Assembly: GCA_022823185.1 (NCBI GenBank)
Contig: JAJDXQ010000013.1
Span: forward strand, 1 to 64,000
Direction: 5' to 3'
DNA from: Caldilineaceae bacterium
Lineage (GTDB): Bacteria > Chloroflexota > Anaerolineae > Caldilineales > Caldilineaceae
Length of the DNA: 64,000 nt
A program made the translations under genes and the position numbers. Positions 44,956-53,994 of the stretch are shown here, piece by piece. Within the stretch, counting starts at the first letter, position 1. Every line of letters begins with the position of its first letter. Below the pieces are notes generated by a model. It was not told the origin of the DNA. It made no database searches and was given only the letters and a program-made list of their open reading frames with translations.

Positions 44956-45630
44956 TTATCCTTTGACCTTGGTCACTATCTCTCGCAGAAGGCCTTCAAA
45001 GTCGTCGGTGGCGGCGGTGAAGGCGTCGGATGCGATCACGAGCGGAGCGCCGAAGACGACGATTTCGGCGCCCAGTTCGAGTGTTTCGATGGCCTGTTCG
45101 ACGGTCAGCCCGCCGACGGCCTGTACAGGGATGTCGACGGCGGCGAGGATGGACGGCAGGTCATCGAGGGGGCTGAGGCTGGGGATCATGTTGCGTTCGT
45201 CGAACCCGGTATGGACGATGATGACATCGACGCCCATGTCCTGGGCCTGTTTGGCGCGGCCGGGTTTGTCGAGGCAGAGCATAACGTCGCACATGACCTT
45301 GCCGCCGCAGCGCTGCGCCATTTTCACCTGTTCGATGATGCTGGCGTCGTGGGCGACACCCATGACGACGACGTAGTCGGCTCCGGCGTTGAACATCATC
45401 TCGGCTTCGAGGCCGGCGCCGTCCATCGTTTTGAGGTCGGCCACGATGGGATGATCGGGGAAGGCTTCGCGCATGGCGCGGACGCTGTGGAGCCCTTCGG
45501 CAAGAATCAGGGGCGTGCCGGCTTCGAGCCAGTCGACGCCGGCGCGCACGGCGGCGCCCGCCATGTCGAGGGCCTCTTCGATGGAAGTTACGTCGAGTGA
45601 GACCTGGATGATTGGATCTTTTTTGGGCAA
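44956..45630 (-). CDS. 3-hexulose-6-phosphate synthase / KGPDC-like protein (OMPDC superfamily)
   Basis: 224 aa TIM barrel. The suprafamily DxKxxD motif is present as ADLKTMDG (D65, K67, D70), with VHTGFDERN and AVGGLTVEQAIE further on. Members are 3-hexulose-6-phosphate synthase (formaldehyde fixation) and 3-keto-L-gulonate-6-P decarboxylase (ascorbate/gulonate use). There is no adjacent 6-phospho-3-hexuloisomerase. TTG start at 45630 with GGAG 7 nt upstream. In this acid-sugar setting a keto-acid sugar phosphate decarboxylase is plausible. Confidence 0.82.
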   Translation of the reverse strand: MPKKDPIIQVSLDVTSIEEALDMAGAAVRAGVDWLEAGTPLILAEGLHSVRAMREAFPDHPIVADLKTMDGAGLEAEMMFNAGADYVVVMGVAHDASIIEQVKMAQRCGGKVMCDVMLCLDKPGRAKQAQDMGVDVIIVHTGFDERNMIPSLSPLDDLPSILAAVDIPVQAVGGLTVEQAIETLELGAEIVVFGAPLVIASDAFTAATDDFEGLLREIVTKVKG

Positions 45631-45683
45631 CTTTACGCTCCGCGGGAGATGGATGTGGGCGATACCAGATGCTCTGTCGGGCT

Positions 45684-46316
45684 CTACCTACTTGCTTCAG
45701 AGAACACGTTACCTACGTCGACTTTGAAGCCTTGCAGAAGTACAGATAATGCCTCCTCGCCTGCGAGGTACTCACCATGAAGCGCGTACTCCTGTCCGCG
45801 TAACGTGAGGACGGTGATCGATGCATTGGTCGGATCGGCGATCCAGTATTCGGGGATCCCGGCCTGCGCATACTCGCGGCGTTTCGTGACTGTGTCCCTT
45901 CGGGGGTCATCAGGATTGACGACTTCCATGACGAGATCGGCGCCGCGCCAGAATTGTTCGCCCAAACTATCAGTATGTTCGGCGGCCATGAAGACGATAT
46001 CCGGCTGCCTGAATTTACCTGGCCAGAGTTGGACCCGCATGGGTGCAAAGAGAACCATGCCCGAATCCCTGTCACTGACATAGCTGTACAAGTGGTCAAA
46101 GAGGGCGGCCAGAAGAAGCTGATGGGACTGGGTTGGCGTTGGCAGGATCTCTAACCGGCCGTGCGAGAATTCTATGAGGCGATTGGTGCCCAACGAAAAG
46201 TACTCCTCCTCGCTCCAGTAGCCCTGGGCGGGGAAAAGTTGGGCAATCTCCCAAGTCAGTTCGGGTGCGTCCTGGCAGTTCGTCGTCGGGTAGGCCATTC
46301 TCTGTTTCGTTTCCAT
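45684..46316 (-). CDS. Uma2 family putative endonuclease
   Basis: 210 aa from ATG 46316 (ATG 46298 is an alternative). Uma2 core: YWSEEEYFSLGTNRLIEFSHG, QPDIVFMAAEH (Asp), DLVMEVVNPDDPRRD (Glu), TKRREYAQAGIPEYWIAD (Lys). It is the third Uma2 gene in the window and lacks the coiled-coil tail of the other two. Lies 26 bp after the MDR dehydrogenase on the same strand. Function of the family is unproven. Confidence 0.82.
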   Translation of the reverse strand: METKQRMAYPTTNCQDAPELTWEIAQLFPAQGYWSEEEYFSLGTNRLIEFSHGRLEILPTPTQSHQLLLAALFDHLYSYVSDRDSGMVLFAPMRVQLWPGKFRQPDIVFMAAEHTDSLGEQFWRGADLVMEVVNPDDPRRDTVTKRREYAQAGIPEYWIADPTNASITVLTLRGQEYALHGEYLAGEEALSVLLQGFKVDVGNVFSEASR

Positions 46317-46342
46317 CCCGGACAGATTCAAACGGTCTCTGA

Positions 46343-47383
46343 TCAGGCGTCCAGGCGGAGGACCGATTTCACGTTGTCGCCGTGCTCCATGCTTTCGAAT
46401 GCCTCTTCCCAGTCTTCCAGGGGGTAGATGCCGCCAATGACCGGACCCAGATTTACCTGCCCTGTGGAGAGCAGAGTGAGCACACGCTCCCAGGTGGGGT
46501 AGAGGTGGCTGAAGGTACCCTGGAGCGTTACGGCTTTGGCGACGAGCGGGTCGAGGCTGAAGTCGAGCGGCTGCGGGCCCCAGCCGATCTTGGTGATGCG
46601 TCCGTTGGGGCGGACGAGCTCCATTGACTGTTGCAGTGCTTTGCTGACGCCGGTGGCGTCGATGACCAGGTCGGCGCCGAAGCCGTCGCCCAGCGATTCG
46701 ATCAGCGCCTTTGGATCCTCGCGCTGGATGTTGAGTGTGTAATCGGCGCCGAGTTCGGCGGCCACCTCCATGCGCTTGGCGTCGGCGTCGGTGCCGAGAA
46801 CGACGAGGGCGCCGGCGCCGCGGATGCGGGCGATCTGGAGGGCCATGATGCCGATGGGGCCGGGGCCCTGGATTACGACGAGGTCGCCGGGTTTCATGGC
46901 AGTTTTTTCGACGAGGGCGTTGTAGGCGACGCAGATCGGTTCGGTGAGCGCGGCGTGCTCGTCGGGCACGTTGTCCGGTACGCGATGGAGGATCTGGGGA
47001 CGGGCGGCGACGTAGCTGGTCATAGAGCCGTCGGCGAGGGCGCCGTAGCCGAGGCGGTTGGGGCAGAGGTTGTAATCGCCGCTGAGGCAATAGACGCAGG
47101 CGTCGCACACCTCGGCCGCGGTTTCGACGGCCACCCTGTCGCCGATCTCCCAGCCGGATACGTCGTCGCCGACATCGACGATGACGCCGGCGAACTCGTG
47201 GCCGAGTACGAGCGGCAGCGTGATCTCCCACGACTGCATGTTGCGCCACATGTGTACATCGGAGCCGCATACGCCGGTGGCCTTGACCTCGACCATGACC
47301 TGGCCGGGCGCCATTTGCGGTTCGGGTACGTCGCGTATTTCTACTTCTTTATCGCCGTAACCGAATTTGGCAACTGCTTTCAT
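46343..47383 (-). CDS. Zinc-dependent MDR dehydrogenase, complete zinc sites (sorbitol/threonine type)
   Basis: 346 aa. Catalytic ligands C39 (GVCGSD), H62-E63 (GHEF) and Glu in ALTEPICVAYNAL; structural zinc cysteines C93, C96, C99 and C107 (VCDACVYCLSGDYNLC). NAD loop GPGPIGIMALQIARI. In contrast to the other two MDRs in the window, this one keeps all zinc sites. Probably oxidises a polyol, L-threonine-like or sugar substrate. ATG 47383; no obvious ribosome-binding site. Confidence 0.9.
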   Translation of the reverse strand: MKAVAKFGYGDKEVEIRDVPEPQMAPGQVMVEVKATGVCGSDVHMWRNMQSWEITLPLVLGHEFAGVIVDVGDDVSGWEIGDRVAVETAAEVCDACVYCLSGDYNLCPNRLGYGALADGSMTSYVAARPQILHRVPDNVPDEHAALTEPICVAYNALVEKTAMKPGDLVVIQGPGPIGIMALQIARIRGAGALVVLGTDADAKRMEVAAELGADYTLNIQREDPKALIESLGDGFGADLVIDATGVSKALQQSMELVRPNGRITKIGWGPQPLDFSLDPLVAKAVTLQGTFSHLYPTWERVLTLLSTGQVNLGPVIGGIYPLEDWEEAFESMEHGDNVKSVLRLDA

Positions 47384-47586
47384 TGTGATGGCTCGCTTTG
47401 CGCTGCCCTGGTTTTCTGTACGCTGCGGTCTTGCCGGCTTGCGCCGGGGGGCAGGGCTGATAGCTGATTATACCCGAACTGCGGGCGGGCGGGCGAACGC
47501 GTTGGAAAGATGGGGCATATCTCAGGACTGGTGGGACAGTTGCCTGGCGTTGTGGGGAAGGGCGGAGCCTGGTTCAGAAAAGCAAG

Positions 47587-47616
47587 TTGACACGTCTGTA
47601 ATATATATAATATTAT
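47587..47616 (+). promoter_or_regulatory. Candidate promoter of the DegT/ABC operon
   Basis: TTGACA (47587-47592), 18-nt spacer, TATTAT (47611-47616), in an AT-rich island (ATATATATAATATTATAT) unusual for this window. It would drive the plus-strand genes from 47842. The rest of 47384-47841 holds no recognised gene. Confidence 0.5.
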
Positions 47617-47841
47617 ATCCATGACCCTTATGTCGTTGCGATGGCGTGCATCATTTGACAAGCATTTGTCGACCGTGACGAAGATTTTTGGATTCCTGAA
47701 ACTGGCCAGATCGTTCAAAGCGTACGTTAAGCCAGACTCCATCCAGAAGATTCGAAAACAGATATAACTGACAGCGTGATCGCTTGTACCCTCAGACGGA
47801 TGAGACTAGCCCGCCAGAACAGGAATACGGGGACCCCAGAA

Positions 47842-49092
47842 ATGGCAGAGAGATTGACTGAACTGGAAGGCGCGGCGGCCCAGTTGGTCGGAGATATGCA
47901 GGGGGCGTTGCCGACAATGTTTCCGCGCATTGTCGGGCCAAACTGCCTCAGATACGTAGAAGAGGTCGTCACGGGGGGACTGAAGGTCAACATGACCGAG
48001 CGCTTTGAGAAGGCCTTTGCGGAGAGGCTGGGCGTGAAACACTGTGTGACGACACCTGGCTGTACTTCAGCTCTGGCAACGCTCGCCGCTGCACTTGAAT
48101 TCGAACCAGGCGATGAGGTAATTGTCAGTCCCGTAACGGACTTTGGCACCATTCAGGGTCTGTGCCTGGAGAATTATATTCCCGTGTTTGCCGATACGGA
48201 GGCCGGCACGGTGAATGTGAGCGCTGAGACGATTGAGCCGTGCATTACGGATCGTACGCGGGGGATCCTGGTCGTACACAAGACGGGACTGGTCTGCGAT
48301 ATGGACCCGATAAACGAACTGGCGCGCAGGCACAATCTTTTTGTTTGTGAGGACGCCTGTCAGGCGGCCTTCAGCGAGTATAAGGGTCGGGTGGTGGGGA
48401 CACTGGCCGACGCGGCCGCATTTTCGTTTGATCCCGAGAAGACGATGAGTTCCGACATAGGTGGCTGTGTCGTCGCCGACGATGATGCGCTGGCGTCGCG
48501 CATGCGCTTTATCGCACACGATCGCGGCGCGGAGTGGATCCCTGGCTTCGGACGTTATCATCATGAATTGGGTTACTCGTACCGGATGCCGGAATGCACT
48601 GCGGCGATATGTCTGGGGCAGCTAGAGGTAATCCATGAGCACGCGGCCCATCGGGACAGAATCGCGCGTCTGCTGTGGCCTCTGCTTTCAGAGATCCCGG
48701 GCGTCACACCGCTGCCGATTCCAGACAACGTAAATCTGTTTTCGTGCTGGATGGTCGGTCTTTGGATGGACCCGTCGGAGTTCAGTTGCACAGCGGAGGA
48801 ACTTTCTCAACAGTTGGCCGACGCGGGCATCCCGGGCGCAGGTACTGCAAAGTATTACCTGATGCCCGAGGCCCTTGCCTTTTTGCAGAAGCGGGCTGAA
48901 AGCAGGTCGCATCAGTTTTCCATGCCGCCGGCGTCGCGAACATATACCTACGGCGCTGATACCTGCCCCAATGCAAAAGCATATCTTGAGAACTTCGTCC
49001 GTTGGGCGTCTGTCAGCGAAAAGTATCAGCCGGAACATTGCGAACTGGTCGCGGACATCGTGCGGACGGTTGCCGACCGCAATCGCCATTAG
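47842..49092 (+). CDS. DegT/DnrJ/EryC1/StrS family aminotransferase
   Basis: 416 aa from ATG 47842 (a GTG at 47776 is open but poorly supported). PLP lysine K200 in FSFDPEKTMSSDIGG, Asp171 in FVCEDACQAAF, substrate loop VTTPGCTSALATLAAAL. The C-terminal part contains KYYLMPEALAFL and DTCPNAKAYL, shared with the DegT protein at 52551-53801 (KDYYLLYDHPAFL, MCPNAERGL). Opens an operon with a binding protein and two permeases. Likely aminates or deaminates a keto-cyclitol or keto-sugar related to the imported compound. Confidence 0.88.
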   Translation: MAERLTELEGAAAQLVGDMQGALPTMFPRIVGPNCLRYVEEVVTGGLKVNMTERFEKAFAERLGVKHCVTTPGCTSALATLAAALEFEPGDEVIVSPVTDFGTIQGLCLENYIPVFADTEAGTVNVSAETIEPCITDRTRGILVVHKTGLVCDMDPINELARRHNLFVCEDACQAAFSEYKGRVVGTLADAAAFSFDPEKTMSSDIGGCVVADDDALASRMRFIAHDRGAEWIPGFGRYHHELGYSYRMPECTAAICLGQLEVIHEHAAHRDRIARLLWPLLSEIPGVTPLPIPDNVNLFSCWMVGLWMDPSEFSCTAEELSQQLADAGIPGAGTAKYYLMPEALAFLQKRAESRSHQFSMPPASRTYTYGADTCPNAKAYLENFVRWASVSEKYQPEHCELVADIVRTVADRNRH

Positions 49093-49206
49093 GTTTGTGT
49101 TGAGAAGAGAAGGAGGTGGCGCATAGGAAAGTGTCTTCGTCGACGTGCGTGAGGAGGTCGTACAGCTCTACGTTTGCTTCCAGTCCGAGACTGTAAAGGA
49201 GGAATC

Positions 49207-50574
49207 ATGCGTCCGACAGGAAAGATCAACCGACGAGATTTCTTGCGTCTGTCTGCGGTAACGGTCGCAGGGGCGTCTGCAGTGGCCTGTGTGCCGGCCG
49301 CTCCGGCGACGGAAATGACGGACGAGGGTGATGCTGCGCCGTCCGCTGAAATGGTGGAACTGATATATTGGTACGACAACTCGTACCCTGAGGCGACGAT
49401 GAGTCTGGCTGGGGAGGAGTTTAACGAGTCGCAGGCGAATATCTCGATTGAGATGGTGCCATTGCCATACGGTGAAGCGATTCAGAAGGTCTATGTCGCC
49501 CTGGCCGGCGGCGAGGCGCCTTTTGACCTGACCTTTAACCATCCAATGCAGCGGGCAACGTATGCTGTCCGCGGCGTTTTGATTCCCTTGAATGACTATA
49601 TCGAAGCGGACGACCGGGTTAATGTGGATAACTTCTACCCCGGCCTGGTGGAGAATCTGTCCTGGCAGGGGCAGATATACGCCATCGCCGACGGCGCACA
49701 CCCAATGTTCGTCCTGTACAATCCCAGTTTGATTGAAGCAGCAGGTCTGGAAGATCCGTGGGATGTCTATCAGGCAGGGGGATGGACGCTGGAGAAGTGG
49801 GAGCGCGAATATGCGGGGGCGCTTTCCACTGGTGAGGGAGTCGAAAGGCAGTGGGGCCGCACACCAATGTCCCGAACTATCAGACTCGAAAACCTCTGGA
49901 TCTGGGGTTTTGGGGGCGATGTCTGGAACGAGGATAACACAGCGACCGTCATCAACGAGCCCGAAGCGATAGAGGCTTGGAATTGGATGGCGGATACGAC
50001 GAAGTTGGGTTACACGCCGACGCCGGCGGAGGCGGAGGAGTTTCGCGGCGGCGCGGAGATGATGAACTCCGAACGTGTGGCGATGGGATTTTTCCATCGA
50101 GAGATTCTCCCGTACTTGCGAGAGGATCTGGTTCTGGGCCAGGTTCCATTGCCCGAGATGCCCAATGGACCGACGATCACGCGCAACCCGCCTGAAGGGC
50201 CGGGCATTTACAGTGGGAGCCCGCATCCGGATGAGGCGTGGGAGTATGTATCCTTCAACACCAACCGGACGCACGAACTGCTTATTCTGGCCCATTACGG
50301 AGACCCCACTTCACCAGAGGTGGCGGAGTCGGATCTTTGGCTGAAACAGGGTCTGCTACCCTGGGAGAGACCTGAGGTTGTTGATATTGCAGCGGCACAG
50401 GTTACTAGGGTCATTCTGCACATTCCGGGCATTCGCGAGATGGACGCGCTCATCCAAGGGGCTTGGGATGAAATCGTTCTGGACCGGAAGACAGCGCAGG
50501 CTGCCATGGATGAAGTGAAGCCGGAAGTCGACCAGCTCATTGCCGAGTATCGAGAAGAGTACGGAGATTTCTAG
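49207..50574 (+). CDS. ABC sugar-binding lipoprotein with Tat signal
   Basis: 455 aa. Twin-arginine signal NRRDFLRLSAVTVAGASAVAC (R9-R10, lipobox Cys28), so it is exported folded and lipid-anchored. The mature part is a family 1 binding protein: LIYWYDNSYPEATMSLAGEE, PFDLTFNHPMQRATYAVRGV, FGGDVWNEDNTATVINEPEA. AGGAGGA precedes ATG 49207. It lies between the DegT gene and the permeases. Specificity probably for a sugar or cyclitol. Confidence 0.9.
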   Translation: MRPTGKINRRDFLRLSAVTVAGASAVACVPAAPATEMTDEGDAAPSAEMVELIYWYDNSYPEATMSLAGEEFNESQANISIEMVPLPYGEAIQKVYVALAGGEAPFDLTFNHPMQRATYAVRGVLIPLNDYIEADDRVNVDNFYPGLVENLSWQGQIYAIADGAHPMFVLYNPSLIEAAGLEDPWDVYQAGGWTLEKWEREYAGALSTGEGVERQWGRTPMSRTIRLENLWIWGFGGDVWNEDNTATVINEPEAIEAWNWMADTTKLGYTPTPAEAEEFRGGAEMMNSERVAMGFFHREILPYLREDLVLGQVPLPEMPNGPTITRNPPEGPGIYSGSPHPDEAWEYVSFNTNRTHELLILAHYGDPTSPEVAESDLWLKQGLLPWERPEVVDIAAAQVTRVILHIPGIREMDALIQGAWDEIVLDRKTAQAAMDEVKPEVDQLIAEYREEYGDF

Positions 50575-50756
50575 TGCCAGCGGCGATGCCAGCGACACAA
50601 AGTCCGGCAACATTGCAGCTTTGAGAAGGACAGGTTCAGGAAGTGGAGGCGGAGTGGCGTTTACCGTTGGGCACAGTGCTCCACGGGCGCCACTTCGCCA
50701 AGAACTCGGCTCCCCGCAGGTTTGAAGCTACCAAAATAAGGAACATCCTGTTGAGA

Positions 50757-51662
50757 ATGGCATCGATACAGTCCATGTTGGGTTCGCGTACGCAGTTGCG
50801 CCGAGACATTCTCGGATATATGTTCATTGCACCGTGGCTGGTCGGCTTCATCGTATTTACGGCGGGTCCGATGATTGGCCTGGTGTACCTCGCCTTCACC
50901 CGCTACCCCGTCCTGTCACCGCCCACATTCAACGGGCTGGACAACCTGGAGAGGATGGTCGGAGACAGGTTCTTTACCATCTCACTATGGAACACAGCCT
51001 ACTTCACTTTTTTGGGCGTACCGGCACAGGTAGTTTGGGCACTGATGCTCGCGCTGTTGCTCAACATGCGAGTGCATGGCGTAAACGTATTCCGCACTTT
51101 GTATTATCTGCCCACCATCATTCCCGGCGTTGCCAGTGTGTTCCTCTGGATGTACATCTTCAATCCCGATTACGGGCTGGCCAACTACATCTTGTCTTTG
51201 TTTGGGATACCGGGCCAGGCCTGGTTGTGGGACCCTGAACTGTCCAAGCCTTCCCTTATCATCATGGAACTCTGGCGCGTGGGGACGATGATGGTGGTGT
51301 TCCTGGCTGGATTGCAGGGTGTGCCTTCGTCGCTATACGATGCGGCCGCGATCGACGGTGCAGGCATGTTTGCTCAGTTCAGACATGTCACGGTGCCGAT
51401 GATTACACCGCTTATTTTCTTCAATCTGGTGGTCGGGATCATCAGTTCCTTCCAGATATTCACCGCAGCTTACATCGCTACTCAGGGCGGCCCGGTTCAC
51501 ACCACGCTTTTCTACGTGCTTTTTGTCTATCGGCATGCGTTCGAGAATCTGCGGATGGGCTATGCCTCTCTTCTGGCGTGGGTGTTGTTTTTCATCATTT
51601 TGGTCTTTACTATCGTTCAGTTCAGGATGGCGCGCTTATGGGTGTTCTACGAAGTGGAATGA
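50757..51662 (+). CDS. ABC transporter permease, MalF/UgpA type
   Basis: 301 aa from ATG 50757 (start uncertain; an ATG six codons later also fits). Six helices; the coupling motif is SLYDAAAIDGAGMFAQFRHV and the conserved PTIIPGVASVFLWMYIF precedes it. Ends within 4 nt of the second permease start. Part of the DegT-SBP-permease-permease-DegT operon. Confidence 0.9.
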   Translation: MASIQSMLGSRTQLRRDILGYMFIAPWLVGFIVFTAGPMIGLVYLAFTRYPVLSPPTFNGLDNLERMVGDRFFTISLWNTAYFTFLGVPAQVVWALMLALLLNMRVHGVNVFRTLYYLPTIIPGVASVFLWMYIFNPDYGLANYILSLFGIPGQAWLWDPELSKPSLIIMELWRVGTMMVVFLAGLQGVPSSLYDAAAIDGAGMFAQFRHVTVPMITPLIFFNLVVGIISSFQIFTAAYIATQGGPVHTTLFYVLFVYRHAFENLRMGYASLLAWVLFFIILVFTIVQFRMARLWVFYEVE

Positions 51663-52507
51663 AACCTATCTCATTCCCTTTTGTGTCCAACGCGATACGG
51701 TATGCGCTGTTGATTCTTGGTGGCGTGATCTGCTTCATTCCCCTTGGGTGGATGGTGTCAACTTCCCTGAAGATGCCTGGCACAGAGTTTATCTTCCCGC
51801 CGGAGTTGATTCCGCGGCCAGTGGTTTGGAGCAACTACATCGACGCCGTTACACGTCCGGGACATCCTTTCTTTCTCTATACTCGCAATAGTGTTGTTAT
51901 CACCTTAGCGGCCACCTTGGGCACTGTCCTGACAAGCTCATTTGTAGCGTTTGGTTTTGCCCGAATACGCTTCAGGGGCCGTGATTTCTGGTTCATCGTG
52001 CTTCTCTCCACGTTGATGCTTCCCGATGTGGTCCGTTTGATTCCCTCATTTATTTTGTTCAAACTGTTGGGGTGGATCGATACACTGTTGCCTCTTATCG
52101 TACCGTTCTGGTTTGGCGTCAATGCTTTCTATGTTTTTCTGATTCGCCAGTACTTCAGGACGATTCCGTTGGAGCTGGATGAGGCGGCGTTGATGGATGG
52201 GGCGGCTTACGTGCGCATTTACTGGCAGGTCATTCTGCCGATTTCGGGACCGGTGCTGGGCGCGGTGACGATTTTTTCGGTCCTCAGTCATTGGAATGAT
52301 TTTTTGGGGCCTCTGATATACACGAATTCAGTAGACCTGCGCACACTTGCGCTCGGACTGCGCTTCTTCATGAGTCGAACAGGCACTGACTGGAACCAGC
52401 TGATGGCTGCGTCTATCCTGATGCTAGCCCCGATACTGGCGCTGTTTTTCTCGATGCAGAGATATTTTATCCGCGGCATTCATATGACAGGCTTTGGAGG
52501 TCGGTAG
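51659..52507 (+). CDS. ABC transporter permease, MalG/UgpE type
   Basis: 282 aa. ATG 51659 overlaps the upstream stop (ATGA), favoured over two earlier ATGs. Coupling motif ELDEAALMDGAAYVRIYWQV, with MLPDVVRLIPSFILFKLLGW and WNDFLGPLIYTN typical for MalG. No ATPase gene follows; a MalK protein from elsewhere (for example 56590-57672) must energise it. Confidence 0.92.
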   Translation: MKPISFPFVSNAIRYALLILGGVICFIPLGWMVSTSLKMPGTEFIFPPELIPRPVVWSNYIDAVTRPGHPFFLYTRNSVVITLAATLGTVLTSSFVAFGFARIRFRGRDFWFIVLLSTLMLPDVVRLIPSFILFKLLGWIDTLLPLIVPFWFGVNAFYVFLIRQYFRTIPLELDEAALMDGAAYVRIYWQVILPISGPVLGAVTIFSVLSHWNDFLGPLIYTNSVDLRTLALGLRFFMSRTGTDWNQLMAASILMLAPILALFFSMQRYFIRGIHMTGFGGR

Positions 52508-52550
52508 TTGAATCCAGGCTTTCTGAGCGGGAACCAAGGGGGCAGACAGG

Positions 52551-53801
52551 ATGAAAGGGACAACAGAGCAACTGGCAGTTGACGGCGGGACTCCTGTTTT
52601 TGCGGAACCAATCGGCCAGAATCTAGCCGTACGCAAAGTTGGCGCAGAAGAGGCGGAAAGTGTGGCTGCGCTGATTCGCGGTGGAATAAGCGGCGATCCA
52701 ATCGATGCGTTCTGCGAGGCATTCACACAAGCCCATGGAGTGCGCCATGGTGTTGCTGTGGATTCGGGAACGGCGGCCGTTCACGTTGGCGTAGTAGCTG
52801 CCGGTGTTGACCCCGGTGATGAGGTGATTCTGCCTGCGATCAGCGACGTTGGTTCGGTGAAGGGGATCCTCGCCCATAATGCTATCCCGATATTCGCCGA
52901 TGTAGATCTGCACTCCTACAATATCGATCCCGTCGATGTCGAGTCGAAGATTTCAGACAGGACTAAGGCGATCATAGCCGTCCACCTTTACGGTCAGCCG
53001 GCGCCAATGGACGAGTTGATGGATATTGGCAGGCGCCATAATGTCCCGGTCATCGAGGATTGCGCACAGGCGCACTTCGCTGAGTACAAAGGGCGGAGAG
53101 TGGGAACTATCGGAGATATTGGGGTGTTCAGCTTCATCACCGGCAAACATATGACAACGATCACCGGCGGTATGGTGATGACGAACAATGACGAGTATGC
53201 GAAGCGGGCGGAGCTGTTCAGCATCGGGCGGGGTGAGGAAGAAGGAAAGAAAGAGGGTATGTTCTTCCGAACGCACGTAGGACTCGGACTCAATTATAGA
53301 ATGAATCCACTGGGTGCGGCAGTGGGGCTGGTACAGTTAAACAAGCTGGGCGACATCGTGGCACGGCGCAGAGAAACCGGTCAGATGCTTGACAAACTGA
53401 TTCACGACATTCCCGGACTCAGTCCGCCGCACATCGTTGACGAAGCGATGCACGCTTACTGGCTCTACGCCGTCCGCATGGACGAACGCGCTTTCACGGC
53501 GGACACCTACGCTTTTGCCCGAGCCCTGCAGGCAGAGGGTGTGTCCTGCATGCCAAAGGACTACTATCTACTGTATGACCATCCTGCCTTTCTGGACCCG
53601 GCCCCGCCGAGAAATCCGGAGTACGCGTTTCCGCGAGCCGTGTATGACGACCGTGAGCGCTATTTCAAGGGAATGTGCCCAAACGCCGAACGCGGACTGG
53701 CTGCGCACATCGTCATCACGTGGAGCGAGTTCTATACGCGGGAAGATGTGCTTGGTGTTGAAAAGGCATTGCGCAAGGTAGCGGATGCCTACAGAGCATA
53801 G
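52551..53801 (+). CDS. DegT/DnrJ/EryC1/StrS family aminotransferase, second of the operon
   Basis: 416 aa, same length as the operon's first DegT protein. Opens with LAVDGGTPVFAEPIG (typical start of the StrS group), PLP lysine K199 in FSFITGKHMTTITGG, catalytic Asp170 in PVIEDCAQAHF. It and the first DegT share the long C-terminal extension containing CPNA. The pair resembles two-aminotransferase arrangements in aminocyclitol metabolism (for example scyllo-inosose amination by StrS-type enzymes). Last gene of the operon. Confidence 0.88.
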   Translation: MKGTTEQLAVDGGTPVFAEPIGQNLAVRKVGAEEAESVAALIRGGISGDPIDAFCEAFTQAHGVRHGVAVDSGTAAVHVGVVAAGVDPGDEVILPAISDVGSVKGILAHNAIPIFADVDLHSYNIDPVDVESKISDRTKAIIAVHLYGQPAPMDELMDIGRRHNVPVIEDCAQAHFAEYKGRRVGTIGDIGVFSFITGKHMTTITGGMVMTNNDEYAKRAELFSIGRGEEEGKKEGMFFRTHVGLGLNYRMNPLGAAVGLVQLNKLGDIVARRRETGQMLDKLIHDIPGLSPPHIVDEAMHAYWLYAVRMDERAFTADTYAFARALQAEGVSCMPKDYYLLYDHPAFLDPAPPRNPEYAFPRAVYDDRERYFKGMCPNAERGLAAHIVITWSEFYTREDVLGVEKALRKVADAYRA

Positions 53802-53957
53802 ATTTCGGGACCGAACATGAGGGGCTAGCGTCAGTCATCTCAGTCTACTCATCGGCAATGGCGTCTTTTGCCCGTTAACGTCCCCACACTTACGCGTCCA
53901 CTGCGCGTGAGCCGTGCCACTTCAGAGTTGACACGCCCAATTTCATAGCCATTTGGG

Positions 53958-53988
53958 GGCCGTCAGAGCCAACTCGCGCTGGACGGCC
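53958..53988. terminator. Possible stem-loop between convergent operons
   Basis: GGCCGTC (53958-53964) and GACGGCC (53982-53988) pair over 7 bp with a 17-nt loop, just before the end of the esterase gene. Long loop and no T-tract; weak. Confidence 0.3.
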
Positions 53989-53994
53989 TGTTCG

